From the NCBI RefSeq assembly GCF_900111745.1, contig NZ_FOIJ01000018.1:121141-185140 (forward strand): DNA of 64,000 bases. The letters run 5' to 3'. The translations under genes were made by a program, and so were the position numbers. The DNA comes from Stigmatella erecta. Its GTDB lineage: Bacteria > Myxococcota > Myxococcia > Myxococcales > Myxococcaceae. This document shows, piece by piece, positions 41,496 to 50,508 of the stretch (within the stretch, counting starts at the first letter, position 1; each line of letters starts with the position of its first letter). The notes beneath the pieces are model-generated. The model made no database searches. It worked only from the letters and a program-made list of their open reading frames with translations, and was not told where the DNA came from.

Positions 41496-42637
41496 GCCGC
41501 CTCCTTCCGGGCCTCGGCCACGAGCCGGTCCATGAACAGGTCCACCTCTTCCAGGGTGTTGTAGAAGTGCGGCGCCACGCGCAGGCCGCCGCGGTAGCTG
41601 CACACGAAGTTGCCCGCCACCAGCCTGCGCGCCACCTGCGCGTCACCGGGGAAGCGCAGGGTGACGATCCCGGCGCGGTGGGCGTCCTGTCGCGGCGTCA
41701 CCACGGGCAGGCCCGCCTCGTCCGCGCGCGCCATCACCCGCGCGGTGCAGCGCAGCGAGTGCTCGCGGATGGTGTGGATGCCCGCGGCGTTGAGCAGGTC
41801 GAGCCCCACCTGCGAGAGCTGCGAGGGCAGCACCGCCGGGGTGCCACCCGCGAGCCGCCGCGCCGTGGGGGCCCACGCCCGCGCGGGCTCGAAGGTGAGC
41901 GGGTTCTCGCCGGCCATCCACCCGGTGGCGGCCGGCCGCAGCGAGTCCGTCAGGTCCGGGCGCACGTACAGGAAGGCGCTCTCCACCGAGCCGCACATCC
42001 ACTTGTGCGCGCCGCCCAGCAGGAAGTCCACCCCCAGCGCGCCCACGTCGATGGGGACGGTGCCCACGGACTGGTAGGCATCCACCACCACCTGCGCGCC
42101 CACCGCGTGCGCGCGCTTCACCACCGGCTCCAGGTCCATCAGCGCGCCCGTGGCGAAGCTGGCGTGGCACAGGCTGACGATGCGCGTGCGCTCGTCGATG
42201 GCGGCGCACAGGGCCTCCGCGTCCACCCGGCCCCCTTGGGCGGGCACCACCACGCTCTCCGCGCCGTAGCGGGCAAAGCCGCTCCACAGGAAGGGCACCG
42301 TGGGGAACTCCAGCCCCGTGAGCACCACGCGGCGCCGCTCCCCCTGGAAGTCGAAGCACGTGCCGAGCCGGCCCATCAGCGTGGTGAGGTTGCCGTCGGT
42401 CACCACCGAGCCCGGGGGCCCGCCGATGAAGCGCGCCACCGCGTCCGCGTAAGCGTGCCAGTCGGCCCACCAGCCCTCCCACACCTCGTCGCGCCACTCC
42501 TGCATCGTGCGGGCGTAGCGCTGGAGCACCGCCTCCATGCCCCGGGGGAACGCCCCGGTGGAGTTGCTGTTGAGGTAGGTGCACGTCTGGAGCAGCGGGA
42601 ACTCGGCCCGCAGGGCCTGGAGCGTCTTGCCGGTCAT
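41492..42637 (-). CDS. kynU: Kynureninase-like PLP enzyme (aminotransferase class V fold)
   Basis: This 381-residue fold-type I PLP enzyme has YLNSNSTG near residue 21, EFPTVPFLW at 110-118, VVVDAYQS with Asp186 (pyridine nitrogen contact) and LLGGAHKWM with the Schiff-base Lys212. The early Asn-Ser-x-Ser-x-Gly motif and the Trp-rich helix (WEGWWADWH) resemble kynureninases, but the lysine motif AHKW is closer to generic class V enzymes than to the usual YKYLNGGPG. The role is therefore mainly from context: it overlaps tryptophan dioxygenase by 1 nt (TGATG) and the methyltransferase by 4 nt. It would cleave (hydroxy)kynurenine to (hydroxy)anthranilate and alanine. Confidence 0.78.
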   Translation of the reverse strand: MTGKTLQALRAEFPLLQTCTYLNSNSTGAFPRGMEAVLQRYARTMQEWRDEVWEGWWADWHAYADAVARFIGGPPGSVVTDGNLTTLMGRLGTCFDFQGERRRVVLTGLEFPTVPFLWSGFARYGAESVVVPAQGGRVDAEALCAAIDERTRIVSLCHASFATGALMDLEPVVKRAHAVGAQVVVDAYQSVGTVPIDVGALGVDFLLGGAHKWMCGSVESAFLYVRPDLTDSLRPAATGWMAGENPLTFEPARAWAPTARRLAGGTPAVLPSQLSQVGLDLLNAAGIHTIREHSLRCTARVMARADEAGLPVVTPRQDAHRAGIVTLRFPGDAQVARRLVAGNFVCSYRGGLRVAPHFYNTLEEVDLFMDRLVAEARKEAA

Positions 42638-43800
42638 CAGAACTGTCCCTGGGCCTTCGGGGGGCGGGTGGGCCGGGCATCGGCTTCCGGCGAGCTGGAG
42701 GCTTCTTCCGGCTGCGCGCCGGGGACGCGGCGCGAGGTGGGCGGCTCGGGGCGCGACCACGGATCTTCGGACGTGGGCGCCGCGGCGGGGATGGGCGGCG
42801 GCGTGGCCACGGTCGGGTCTCCGAAGCCCCGGCGCGAGGTGGGCGGCTCGGGCTTGGACCAGGGGTCGTCCGAGGGCGCCTGCGGGGGGGAGGCCGTGGA
42901 CACCGACACCGTCACGGGCGGCGGGAGCACCGCGGGCGGCGGGGGCGGCGACAGGGGCGGGGCGCTCGGGGGCACCGCCTGGGCCACGGGGGGCGCGGTG
43001 CCGTCCGCGGGGCGGTTCACGCCGGGCTGGTACCCGCCGTCGCGCTTCCACGCGTTGGTCATCTCCACGCGCACCTCCCACAGCTTGCGGAAGAGCGGCA
43101 GCGTCATGCGGCCCGCCAGCACCTGCGTGGGCAGCCCGTCCAGCGCCTTGATGGAGCGGTCCACGCCGATGATGCGGCGGACCATCTGGTAGTGCGTGTA
43201 GAGCCAGTTCTGGAACAGCTCGTCCAGGTCCACCAGCTGCTCGCACACCCGCTTCAGGTCCTCGGAGCCGTAGGCGCCGACCTTGTAGACGTCCAGCAGC
43301 CGCAGCTGGCGCCGCGTCAGCACGCGCTCCAGCGCCGCCTCCAGCCCGTCCGCCGCCAGGCGCAGGGCGTTGTAGCCCGGCGACTCCTGCCCGCTGCCGT
43401 TGCCCAGGCTGCGGCGGATGATCTGGTAGGTGTCCGGAGTCATCGTCTCCAGGATGTTCATCTCCGCCACCAGGCAGCGCATGGCGCGCAGCATCCGCTC
43501 CAGCCGGCCCGTGGCGGGCCAGAGCAGGTCGCCGTCCATCTCCGCCACGACTTCCACCGCCTCCAGGGACACCAGCTTGAGCCACAGCTCCTGGGCCTGG
43601 TGCGTCAGCTGGAAGAGCAGCTCGTCGTGGTGCACGAGCTGCTCGGACGGCGTCTGCAGATTCAGCAGGGTCGGCGTCTTCAGGTAGACCTCGTAATCGA
43701 GTTCTCCTTTGCCGACCCACTTCTTCAGCAGCGCATTGAACATCGGCGCCTCCAACTGGCGCCGTAGTTTTTCAGCCTCACTGTAGTCGGGGGTGCGCAC
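42637..43800 (-). CDS. kynA: Tryptophan 2,3-dioxygenase family protein with a proline-rich tail
   Basis: This 387-residue protein matches heme tryptophan dioxygenases in residues 1-265: LVHHDELLFQLTHQAQELWLKL, and WLYTHYQMVRRIIG, whose His corresponds to the proximal heme ligand. Residues about 266-387 are an unusual Pro/Ser/Ala-rich extension with two copies of DPWS(K/R)PEPPTSRR. The canonical GTGG(S/T) substrate-binding motif expected after the heme-ligand helix is not visible, so substrate contacts may differ. The GTG start at 43800 has a GGAGG site. It opens the compact tryptophan-processing unit. Confidence 0.85.
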   Translation of the reverse strand: MRTPDYSEAEKLRRQLEAPMFNALLKKWVGKGELDYEVYLKTPTLLNLQTPSEQLVHHDELLFQLTHQAQELWLKLVSLEAVEVVAEMDGDLLWPATGRLERMLRAMRCLVAEMNILETMTPDTYQIIRRSLGNGSGQESPGYNALRLAADGLEAALERVLTRRQLRLLDVYKVGAYGSEDLKRVCEQLVDLDELFQNWLYTHYQMVRRIIGVDRSIKALDGLPTQVLAGRMTLPLFRKLWEVRVEMTNAWKRDGGYQPGVNRPADGTAPPVAQAVPPSAPPLSPPPPPAVLPPPVTVSVSTASPPQAPSDDPWSKPEPPTSRRGFGDPTVATPPPIPAAAPTSEDPWSRPEPPTSRRVPGAQPEEASSSPEADARPTRPPKAQGQF

Positions 43801-43871
43801 GACGGGGGGCCCTCCGGGAGAGCACTGGCAATTCGAGGGAAGTCGGACAGCCGGAAAGGGGGAACGGGACT

Positions 43872-44270
43872 TCAGACAAGGACAACGGCGGGGCGCGGCT
43901 GGAGGCGGAAGGAGTGGATCTTCCGCGCCAATTCGGCGCCCTGGACACTCTTGGACAGGTAGCCGTCTGCGCCCGAGGACAGGGCCAGGGAGCGCAGCTG
44001 GGCCTCATCGGAGGCCGAATACAGGATGAAGCGGGTGTCCTTGGGCGCGCTCAGGCGCGCCAGGGACACCACCTTGTCGCCCTTGAGGGCGGGGAAATTC
44101 ACATCGATGAGCACCACGTCCGGGACGGTGTCCCGGACGCGGTTGGAGACGCCCAGGGCCGAGGGGTGGGTTTCCACCTCGATGCCATGGGCGCTGAGCG
44201 AGCGCGCCACCAGATCCAACAGGTCGGGATCATCATCCACGACCAGGACGCGCAACTTCCCTTCAGGCAT
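43872..44270 (-). CDS. Single-domain response regulator, paralogue of the one at 34 kb
   Basis: This 132-residue receiver has VDDDPD acids, phospho-acceptor Asp in VVLIDVNFPALKGDK, LYSAS and Lys in LSKSVQG. It starts inside the end of the hybrid kinase gene (8-nt overlap), so that kinase is its likely donor. It has no output domain and probably acts by protein contact. It shares long identical blocks with the receiver at 33969-34391. Confidence 0.92.
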   Translation of the reverse strand: MPEGKLRVLVVDDDPDLLDLVARSLSAHGIEVETHPSALGVSNRVRDTVPDVVLIDVNFPALKGDKVVSLARLSAPKDTRFILYSASDEAQLRSLALSSGADGYLSKSVQGAELARKIHSFRLQPRPAVVLV

Positions 44271-47166
44271 GGGTCTTCCCCAGGTGCTTCCGGATGGTGT
44301 CGAGCAGCTGCTCGCGATCCAGGGGCTTGGTCAGGTAGGCGTCGCAGCCGGCCGCCATGGCCTTGTCCTGGTACTCGCGGCCGGCGTGGGCCGTGACGGC
44401 GATGACGGGCACCTTGGAGATGGCCGCGGGCAGCGCCCTCAGGCGCCGGGTGGCCTCCCAGCCGTCCACGCGGGGCAAGGACAGGTCCATCAGCACCAGG
44501 TCCGGCGTCTCGCGCTGCACGCGCTCCAGGCCGTGCTCGCCGTCCTCCGCCTCCAAGAGCTCGTAGGTGCCGCCGAGGTAGCGCCGGACGATGTCGCGGT
44601 TCTGGGGGTTGTCCTCCACGTAGAGGATGCGCGGGATGCGGGACGGGGAGGCGGCGCGCTGCTGGAGCAGCAGCGTCTTGGCCTGGCCGATGACGTCCTC
44701 GAGCGCGTGGCCGCCCTTGCGCACGAAGGCGATGAAGCCGTCGCGCAGGGTGGCCTGCTCCTGGGCGGAGAGCGTCTTGCCGGTGAGCACCACCACCGGC
44801 ATGTTCAGCTTGTCCGAGCGCAGGCGGCGCAGCACCTCGAAGCCGTCGAGGTTGGGCATCATCAGGTCGAGCACCACGAGCACCGGCGGCGACACGCGCG
44901 CCTTGAGCAGCGCGTCCTCGCCGCTGTGGGCCTCGCTGGTGGAGAAGCCCGCGCGGCGCAGGCTGCGGCTGACGAGCTCGCGCGTGCTGGCGTCGTCGTC
45001 CACCACCAGCACCTCGCCGCTGGCCAGGGCCGCGGTGCCCAGGGTGCGCGTCACCACGTCCACCAGGTGGTCGGGCTCCACGGGCTTGACGAGGTACTCG
45101 CACGCGCCCAGGGAGTAGCCGCGCGCGCGCTGCTCCTCCACGGACACGAGGATGACGGGGATGCCCGACAGCGTGGGCTCGCTCTTGAGCTGGCTGAGCA
45201 CGCTCCAGCCGTCGAGCTTGGGCAGGTGGATGTCCAGGATGATGGCCTGGGGCTTCACCTCGCGCGCCAGGCGCAGCGCGTTCACGCCGTCATCGGCCGG
45301 TACCACCTTGAAGCCCGCGGGCTCCAGCTGGCCCGAGACGAGCTGCTGCATGAGCGGATCATCGTCCACCACCAGCACGGTGCTGCCCGCGGCCAGGGGC
45401 GCCAGCTGCGCGGCCACGTCCTCCACGGACACCATCTTCTCCAGCTCGGGGGCCGGGGCGCCCTGCATCTCGCCCTCCAGCACGCCCGCCAGGCGCACCG
45501 TGAAGGTGGAGCCGCGGCCCAGCACGCTGGACACCGTCACGTTGCCGCCGAGCACCTTGCTCAGCTCGCGCACGATGGCCAGGCCCAGGCCCGTTCCGCC
45601 CACCTTGCGCGTGGTGGAGCCGTCCACCTGGCGGAACTTCTCGAAGATGTACGGCAGCTGGTCGGCCGGCATGCCCACGCCGGTGTCCTCCACCGTCATC
45701 ACGAACTCGTTGCCCTCGGCGCGCATGCCCAGGGACACCTCGCCGGACTCGGTGAACTTCGCGGCGTTGCTCAGCAGGTTGAGCATCACCTGGCGCATCT
45801 TCAGCGCGTCCGTGTTCAGGTAGCGCGCGCGCTCCTCCACGTGCAGCGTGAGCTCCACGTCGCGGCCCTTCACGTACTCGCGCACCGTGGCGAGGCACTC
45901 CTCGCCCAGCTCCTGCGCGTCCACGCGCTCGACGACGACCTCCACGCGGCCCGCTTCGATCTTCGACAGGTCGAGGATGTCGTTGATGAGGGCGAGCAAC
46001 GTCTTCGCGTTCGTCTTGACGACGTTCAGGTCGCGGCGGCCGTGCGCGGTGAGGCGGCTGCCCTCCTCGCGCATGAGCAGGTCGCAGTAGCCGATGATGC
46101 CGTTGAGCGGCGTGCGGATTTCATGGCTGAAGTTGGCCAGGAACTCGCTCTTGAGCCGCGCGGCGCCTTCGGCCTCGCGGGCGCGCTCCTCCTCGTTGCG
46201 CTTGGAGATGGCCAGGTCCGTGGCGAGCCGGTCCAGGTCCTCGTTCTGCTGACGGATGATCTCCATCTGCAGCGCGCGCTGCTGGTAGCTGGCCAGGGAG
46301 CGCGCGGACACGGCGCGCGATCGCTTCAGCTCCTCCAGGCTCTCGGCGAGCTTGAGGTTGGCGGCCTCCAGCTCCGCCTTGGAGTTGCGCAGCGTCTCCT
46401 CGCTCTTGCGGCGCTCGGAGACGTCCTCCGTCACGCCCATGACGTAGAGCACCTCGCCCTGCGCGTTGGTGATGGGCACCTTGCGCGTGGCGAACAGGCG
46501 GTCCGTGTCGACGACGCGCGCCACCTCGTCGAACGTCTTCATCTTCTTGTTGGTGATGACCTCCCGGTCATCCGCCATGAAGGCGGTGGCCTGCTCGGGC
46601 GGGAAGTAATCGTGGTCGAGCTTGCCCAGGAGCCACTGCTTCGTTGTCTTGAAGCGCTCGGCGAAGGTGCGGTTCACCATCTTCAGCCGCAGGTCCTTCG
46701 CGTCCTTGACGAAGACGATGAAGGGCAGGTTGTCGAGGATGGTGTCGATGGGCAGGTGCTTCTCATCGGCGAACGACGTGGTGGGGCGCAGCTCGCGCTG
46801 AATAATCATGGCGAGCCGGCCGAGCTGCTCCTCCGTGAGGAAGTCCGAGGCCCCCGCCTGGATGGCGGCCTGGAACGCCTCGTCGCTCCACTTCTTGGCC
46901 AGCACCACGAAGGGGAAGTAGACGCTGGCGTCGCGGCGGGCCTGCTGCAGCTGCGCGAGGGTCAGCGGGGACTCCGAGCCCATCACCGCCAGCGCCCAGG
47001 GGCGCGAGAAGGACGGCAGGAGCGCCTCGGGCGTGACGACGCGCTCCACCTGGACCTTGAGGGCGGCGGCGTTCAATGCGTTCTGAATCTGTTCGGTCTC
47101 GCGATCGCTGGTGAGCAGCAGAATGCGAGGGGTCGATCCTTCGGCCTGCACGGAGGAGGAGCTCAT
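44263..47166 (-). CDS. Hybrid histidine kinase: PAS-HisKA-HATPase with three receivers
   Basis: This 967-residue soluble kinase has a degenerate receiver-like N-domain (residues 1-125, without the phospho-acceptor Asp), a PAS domain (about 140-255, DNLPFIVFVKDAKDLRLKMVN in two parts) and a coiled coil. HisKA has FSHEIRTPLNG with His348, and the HATPase has NLLSNAAKF, DTGVGMP and GGTGLGLAI. Three complete receivers follow (Asp in IILDIHLPKLDG, VVLDLMMPNLDG and LMDLSLPRVDG). It starts 3 nt after the FIST gene stop, so the FIST protein is its likely sensory partner, and the overlapping receiver gene its likely output. Confidence 0.93.
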   Translation of the reverse strand: MSSSSVQAEGSTPRILLLTSDRETEQIQNALNAAALKVQVERVVTPEALLPSFSRPWALAVMGSESPLTLAQLQQARRDASVYFPFVVLAKKWSDEAFQAAIQAGASDFLTEEQLGRLAMIIQRELRPTTSFADEKHLPIDTILDNLPFIVFVKDAKDLRLKMVNRTFAERFKTTKQWLLGKLDHDYFPPEQATAFMADDREVITNKKMKTFDEVARVVDTDRLFATRKVPITNAQGEVLYVMGVTEDVSERRKSEETLRNSKAELEAANLKLAESLEELKRSRAVSARSLASYQQRALQMEIIRQQNEDLDRLATDLAISKRNEEERAREAEGAARLKSEFLANFSHEIRTPLNGIIGYCDLLMREEGSRLTAHGRRDLNVVKTNAKTLLALINDILDLSKIEAGRVEVVVERVDAQELGEECLATVREYVKGRDVELTLHVEERARYLNTDALKMRQVMLNLLSNAAKFTESGEVSLGMRAEGNEFVMTVEDTGVGMPADQLPYIFEKFRQVDGSTTRKVGGTGLGLAIVRELSKVLGGNVTVSSVLGRGSTFTVRLAGVLEGEMQGAPAPELEKMVSVEDVAAQLAPLAAGSTVLVVDDDPLMQQLVSGQLEPAGFKVVPADDGVNALRLAREVKPQAIILDIHLPKLDGWSVLSQLKSEPTLSGIPVILVSVEEQRARGYSLGACEYLVKPVEPDHLVDVVTRTLGTAALASGEVLVVDDDASTRELVSRSLRRAGFSTSEAHSGEDALLKARVSPPVLVVLDLMMPNLDGFEVLRRLRSDKLNMPVVVLTGKTLSAQEQATLRDGFIAFVRKGGHALEDVIGQAKTLLLQQRAASPSRIPRILYVEDNPQNRDIVRRYLGGTYELLEAEDGEHGLERVQRETPDLVLMDLSLPRVDGWEATRRLRALPAAISKVPVIAVTAHAGREYQDKAMAAGCDAYLTKPLDREQLLDTIRKHLGKTHA

Positions 47167-47169
47167 CGG

Positions 47170-48333
47170 TTAATTGGATCCGAACGCCAAGACGGTCAGC
47201 GTGGTGTTGATGTGGAACCCGGAGTAGATCTCGAATTGCACATTCATTCCAGCCGCCGTGGGGGCGGAGCGCAAGGTCTCGGCCAGCTCGGGCACCTTAC
47301 CTGTGGCGTGTGCGTACCACATCCGCCCACCGCAGTGGAACAGGAGGGCGGCCTGGGGGTTGGGGACGCGGCGCGGCAATTCCTCGGCGAAGAACTGCTT
47401 GGTCATCCCGGCCATGTCACCCAACTTCATCAGTTCCAGCTCGCTGCCCTCCTCCAGCAGGTTGGCGAAGAGGATGGAGTTGTCCTCGAGGATGGGCTTC
47501 CACGGGGTGCGGATGAAGTACTCGCGGCCGACCTTGAGGGCGGTGGGGCGCACGGCGAAGCCCTTCGGGGTGCCGAACTCCAGGTCGGTCGGCTCCACGC
47601 CGAGCATCTCGGCGTAGCGCAGCGCCGCGGGCTTGTTGTCGATTTCGAGCGCGCGCGTGTGCGTCTCGTCCACCTTGGTGATGGTCATCCGCTCGTTGGT
47701 GGGGATGTACCAGTGCGAGCGCAGCGCGCCCCACGGGGCGTTGGTGCGGAAGAGGGCCACGAGCACCGCGTCGGTGGCCACCTCGCCGTCCACGTGCAGC
47801 ACGGCGGACTGCTTGGCCGGGTCGCGGTTGTCGTCGCTGGCGCCGCCGCCCACGAGCACCAGGGTCTGGTTCTTCTCGAGGATGCCCAGCAGCAGCTCCT
47901 CCTTCTTGTAGCGGAAGCCGTCGTCAATCACGAGGCCCACGTACTTGCGCGGATCCAGGTCGCCCTGGCGCACGCCCAGCTCCTCGCACGCGCGCTTGAT
48001 GGCGGCGCCGCCGGCGGACACCGCGTCATTGGTGAGGCCGGTGCCCAGGCCGACGCCCACGTCGAAGTCGCCCCAGAGCGCGCCGAGCACCACGGTGCCG
48101 TAGTAGATGCCGGTGTTGTCCAGCTCGCCGCCGGTGGTGGCGCCCACCAGGCGGCAGCCCTTGGGCAGCCGCTCGCGCACCGCGCGGTTGAGGGCCACCT
48201 GGTCCCGCTCGCGCGAGGCGTACATCATCACCAGCTTGGGGGTGATGCCGCCCAGCTGTTTGAACAGGTCCTCCGCGGCTGCGGCCGGCTCCTTCAACGT
48301 GGTTCGAGCCGTCTGCATCTTCACTTGCGCCAT
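47170..48333 (-). CDS. FIST-domain sensory protein
   Basis: This 387-residue soluble protein has the two-part FIST N/C layout: KLVMMYASRERDQ, GATTGGE, and LVGGGASDD in the N-half, and QAALLFHCGGRMW followed by GFHINTTLTVLAFG in the C-half. FIST domains are thought to bind small ligands such as amino acids and feed signalling proteins. The ATG at 48333 has a GGAGG site. It lies 3 nt upstream of the hybrid kinase and 34 nt downstream of the pentaheme lipoprotein, so it probably senses the signal for that kinase. Confidence 0.9.
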   Translation of the reverse strand: MAQVKMQTARTTLKEPAAAAEDLFKQLGGITPKLVMMYASRERDQVALNRAVRERLPKGCRLVGATTGGELDNTGIYYGTVVLGALWGDFDVGVGLGTGLTNDAVSAGGAAIKRACEELGVRQGDLDPRKYVGLVIDDGFRYKKEELLLGILEKNQTLVLVGGGASDDNRDPAKQSAVLHVDGEVATDAVLVALFRTNAPWGALRSHWYIPTNERMTITKVDETHTRALEIDNKPAALRYAEMLGVEPTDLEFGTPKGFAVRPTALKVGREYFIRTPWKPILEDNSILFANLLEEGSELELMKLGDMAGMTKQFFAEELPRRVPNPQAALLFHCGGRMWYAHATGKVPELAETLRSAPTAAGMNVQFEIYSGFHINTTLTVLAFGSN

Positions 48334-48367
48334 GGAGGACCTCCAAAAAGGGTGGTGCAGGAGGCGG

Positions 48368-50206
48368 CTAGAGGCCGCTCTGCGGGTGTGTAGTGTGGCA
48401 GGTACTGGTGCACTGCTGGAAGGATTCGCGGCCCCCCCCCACGTACATGCTCGTGATGGGGCCAAAACTCTGCTCGTGGCTCTTCGGGTAGCTCTTGTGG
48501 CACGAGAGGCACGCGGCCTTGCTGGTGCGCTGCACGCTCTGCTGGGTCAGGTGGCACTTGCTGCACTGCGCCAAGGAGGTGTCCACCCGCTCGGAGCGGC
48601 TGTGCACGAAGTGCACGCGGACGAAGACGGGGCCCTCCAGCTCGAAGCCCAGGGGGGCGTGGCACGCGGCGCACGCGGCGCGGTTGTCGTTGCCGTGCAG
48701 CACCGAGGACAGCTCCCCGCCCTCGCTGTGGCAGCTGTTGCACGGGCCCGTGGTGAGCGCCGGCTGGGTGCGCTGCTTCGTGCCCACCTGGATTTCCACG
48801 GTCTTGCTGGAAGGGATGTCCTCCCCCAGGAACACGCGGCGGCCCTTGACGGTGACCAGGTAGGTGCCGGGCTCGGCGTTGGCGGGCACGGTGAAGGTCC
48901 ACGTGTCGCTCACCGGGGCGGCCCAGCCGGCGTGCACCGGGTCGAACGCGCCGCCGAACAGCTTGTTGGCGGAAGGGAACGTGCGGAACTGGGAGAAGAC
49001 GCCGTCCTGGGCCGCGGTGCTGATGGTCTGCACGTCCACGGCGGGGTCCACGAACGCGTCCATGTCGATGATGGCCCGGATGGGCTGGATGCGCTGCGCC
49101 GGGCCGATGATCTGCGCCATCATCATGCGTTCGCGGTGTTTCCTGCGGTAATACGTCGCGGTCGGGTCGAAGAAGGCGCGGTAGTACTGGATGCCCGCGT
49201 CGTTGGCGCCAAAGATGACATCATTGTACGTGGGAAGCCAACCCACTGGGTGGAGCCGCTTGCCCGACCCGTCCTTCAAGGTCAGCCGGAAGGTGATGGC
49301 CGTGCCGGGCGCGTAGGTGCCGTCCTTGAGGGGCGGCGTCACGGGCGTCACGTCCATGGAGAAGCCGTAGTCATACGCCGGCTGGGCCACTTGCTCCACG
49401 GGGATGGTGTACGCGGAAAAGGGGCGCAGCGTCCAGCGCAGGCGCAGCCCCTTGGTCTTCGCGTGGAGCGCCAGGGTCTTCTGCTTGGCCTGCGTGCGGG
49501 CGTTGCGCAGCTCCAGCAGCGCCTCCTCCAGGTAGTTGGACGCGCCGGTGCAGTCGTGCAGCCCCCGGCAGTCATACGTCCACTGGATGGCGCGGAAGCG
49601 GCGCACGAAGAAGTCGTCGGTGTCCTGGCGCTGTTGGTTCTGGCCGGCGTTCAGGAAGATGGGCGCCCCGGTGAGCCGGCCCGCCTCGTCCACCGGCTCC
49701 ACGAAGAAGCCGCTCGGCAGGTCCATCCACGCCGCGTTCCGGTAGAAGCGGCGGCGCTTGTAGCCCTCCTCGCCGCTCAGCAGCTCGAACTCCTGATCCA
49801 CCTGGCGCACGCCCAGCCAGCCCAGCCCCGCGAAGTCGCCGATGCGCACCAGCCCCGCGAGCCCCTCGTCCTTCGAGGCGGCCACGCTGGAGCGGATGTC
49901 GATCTGGTTGATGTAGACCGTCTGCCCGGCGCGCACGCGCAGCGGCATGCCCACCCCGTCCTCCACCTCCAGGGCCACGCCCAGCGCCGCCTGGGGCGCG
50001 CCGCGCCGCTCGCCGTCCCCCGAGAGCGCCTGGCCCTGGGCCTCCAGCACCTCCCCGGTGCCCACGTCCCCGGAGGGCACTTCGGAGAGCGCCTCGGGCC
50101 CCCCGCAGCCGGTGCTCACCAGCAGCGCCACCAGCAGCACACCCAGCGCTGAGCCCGCGTTGCCGGGAGCATTGCCCTTCACCGTCAGTGCGTTCGTTCC
50201 ACGCAT
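48368..50206 (-). CDS. Pentaheme c-type cytochrome lipoprotein
   Basis: This 612-residue exported protein has a signal segment (LGVLLVALLVSTGC) with a STGC lipobox. Heme c motifs cluster at the C-terminus: CNSCH (489), CAACH (512), CSKCH (548), CLSCH (566) and a variant CTSTCH (599-604). Further His residues between them could be distal ligands. The N-terminal 470 residues are beta-rich with no heme sites. The build resembles outer-surface multiheme lipoproteins of the OmcA/MtrC type, but only in the C-terminal third. The ATG at 50206 has a GAGGAGGGG site. It lies 34 nt upstream of the FIST gene, perhaps in the same operon. Confidence 0.88.
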   Translation of the reverse strand: MRGTNALTVKGNAPGNAGSALGVLLVALLVSTGCGGPEALSEVPSGDVGTGEVLEAQGQALSGDGERRGAPQAALGVALEVEDGVGMPLRVRAGQTVYINQIDIRSSVAASKDEGLAGLVRIGDFAGLGWLGVRQVDQEFELLSGEEGYKRRRFYRNAAWMDLPSGFFVEPVDEAGRLTGAPIFLNAGQNQQRQDTDDFFVRRFRAIQWTYDCRGLHDCTGASNYLEEALLELRNARTQAKQKTLALHAKTKGLRLRWTLRPFSAYTIPVEQVAQPAYDYGFSMDVTPVTPPLKDGTYAPGTAITFRLTLKDGSGKRLHPVGWLPTYNDVIFGANDAGIQYYRAFFDPTATYYRRKHRERMMMAQIIGPAQRIQPIRAIIDMDAFVDPAVDVQTISTAAQDGVFSQFRTFPSANKLFGGAFDPVHAGWAAPVSDTWTFTVPANAEPGTYLVTVKGRRVFLGEDIPSSKTVEIQVGTKQRTQPALTTGPCNSCHSEGGELSSVLHGNDNRAACAACHAPLGFELEGPVFVRVHFVHSRSERVDTSLAQCSKCHLTQQSVQRTSKAACLSCHKSYPKSHEQSFGPITSMYVGGGRESFQQCTSTCHTTHPQSGL

Positions 50207-50346
50207 GGTGGCCCCTCCTCCACTCTCACTGGGCGCGGCATGCGCCCTGGCTTCCCGGCTCCGAGGTGACACCCAGGGTGCGAGCGCGCAGAGGTGGAAG
50301 CCGCGTCCACCGGAGGCGCCGGGAGAGGCCCATTCGAGCCACACGG

Positions 50347-50376
50347 ATAATATCCGCTTCTAACGGAACGACACAA
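50347..50376 (-). promoter_or_regulatory. Candidate housekeeping promoter of the pentaheme cytochrome gene
   Basis: On the minus strand, TTGTGT (complement 50371-50376) and TATTAT (complement 50347-50352) are separated by 18 nt, about 140 nt upstream of the ATG. The -10 lies within the palindrome GGATAATATCC. It sits in the 302-bp gap 50207-50508, whose part from 50345 to 50450 is strikingly AT-rich for this genome; the rest of the gap shows nothing else. Confidence 0.45.
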
Positions 50377-50508
50377 GAAAATGAGAAATAGTTCTAGCCC
50401 GCTGAACAGCAAGTTTATTCAAAATGTATTTTTGTCTTTACAGAGGAACGAGACACCGTTGGGGAGAGGACTTCCGCCGGGGGAGCCGCCCGCCGCGCGA
50501 GGCCCGGC

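Noticed and set aside
42637..43005. Frameshift as the cause of the proline-rich dioxygenase tail
   Set aside because: The frame stays open, the tail contains a duplicated ordered motif, and it ends exactly at the start of the next gene, which argues for a real extension.
41492..43720. Kynureninase-like gene extended into the dioxygenase gene
   Set aside because: The extension is frame-shifted dioxygenase sequence. The ATG at 42637 forms the 1-nt TGATG junction.
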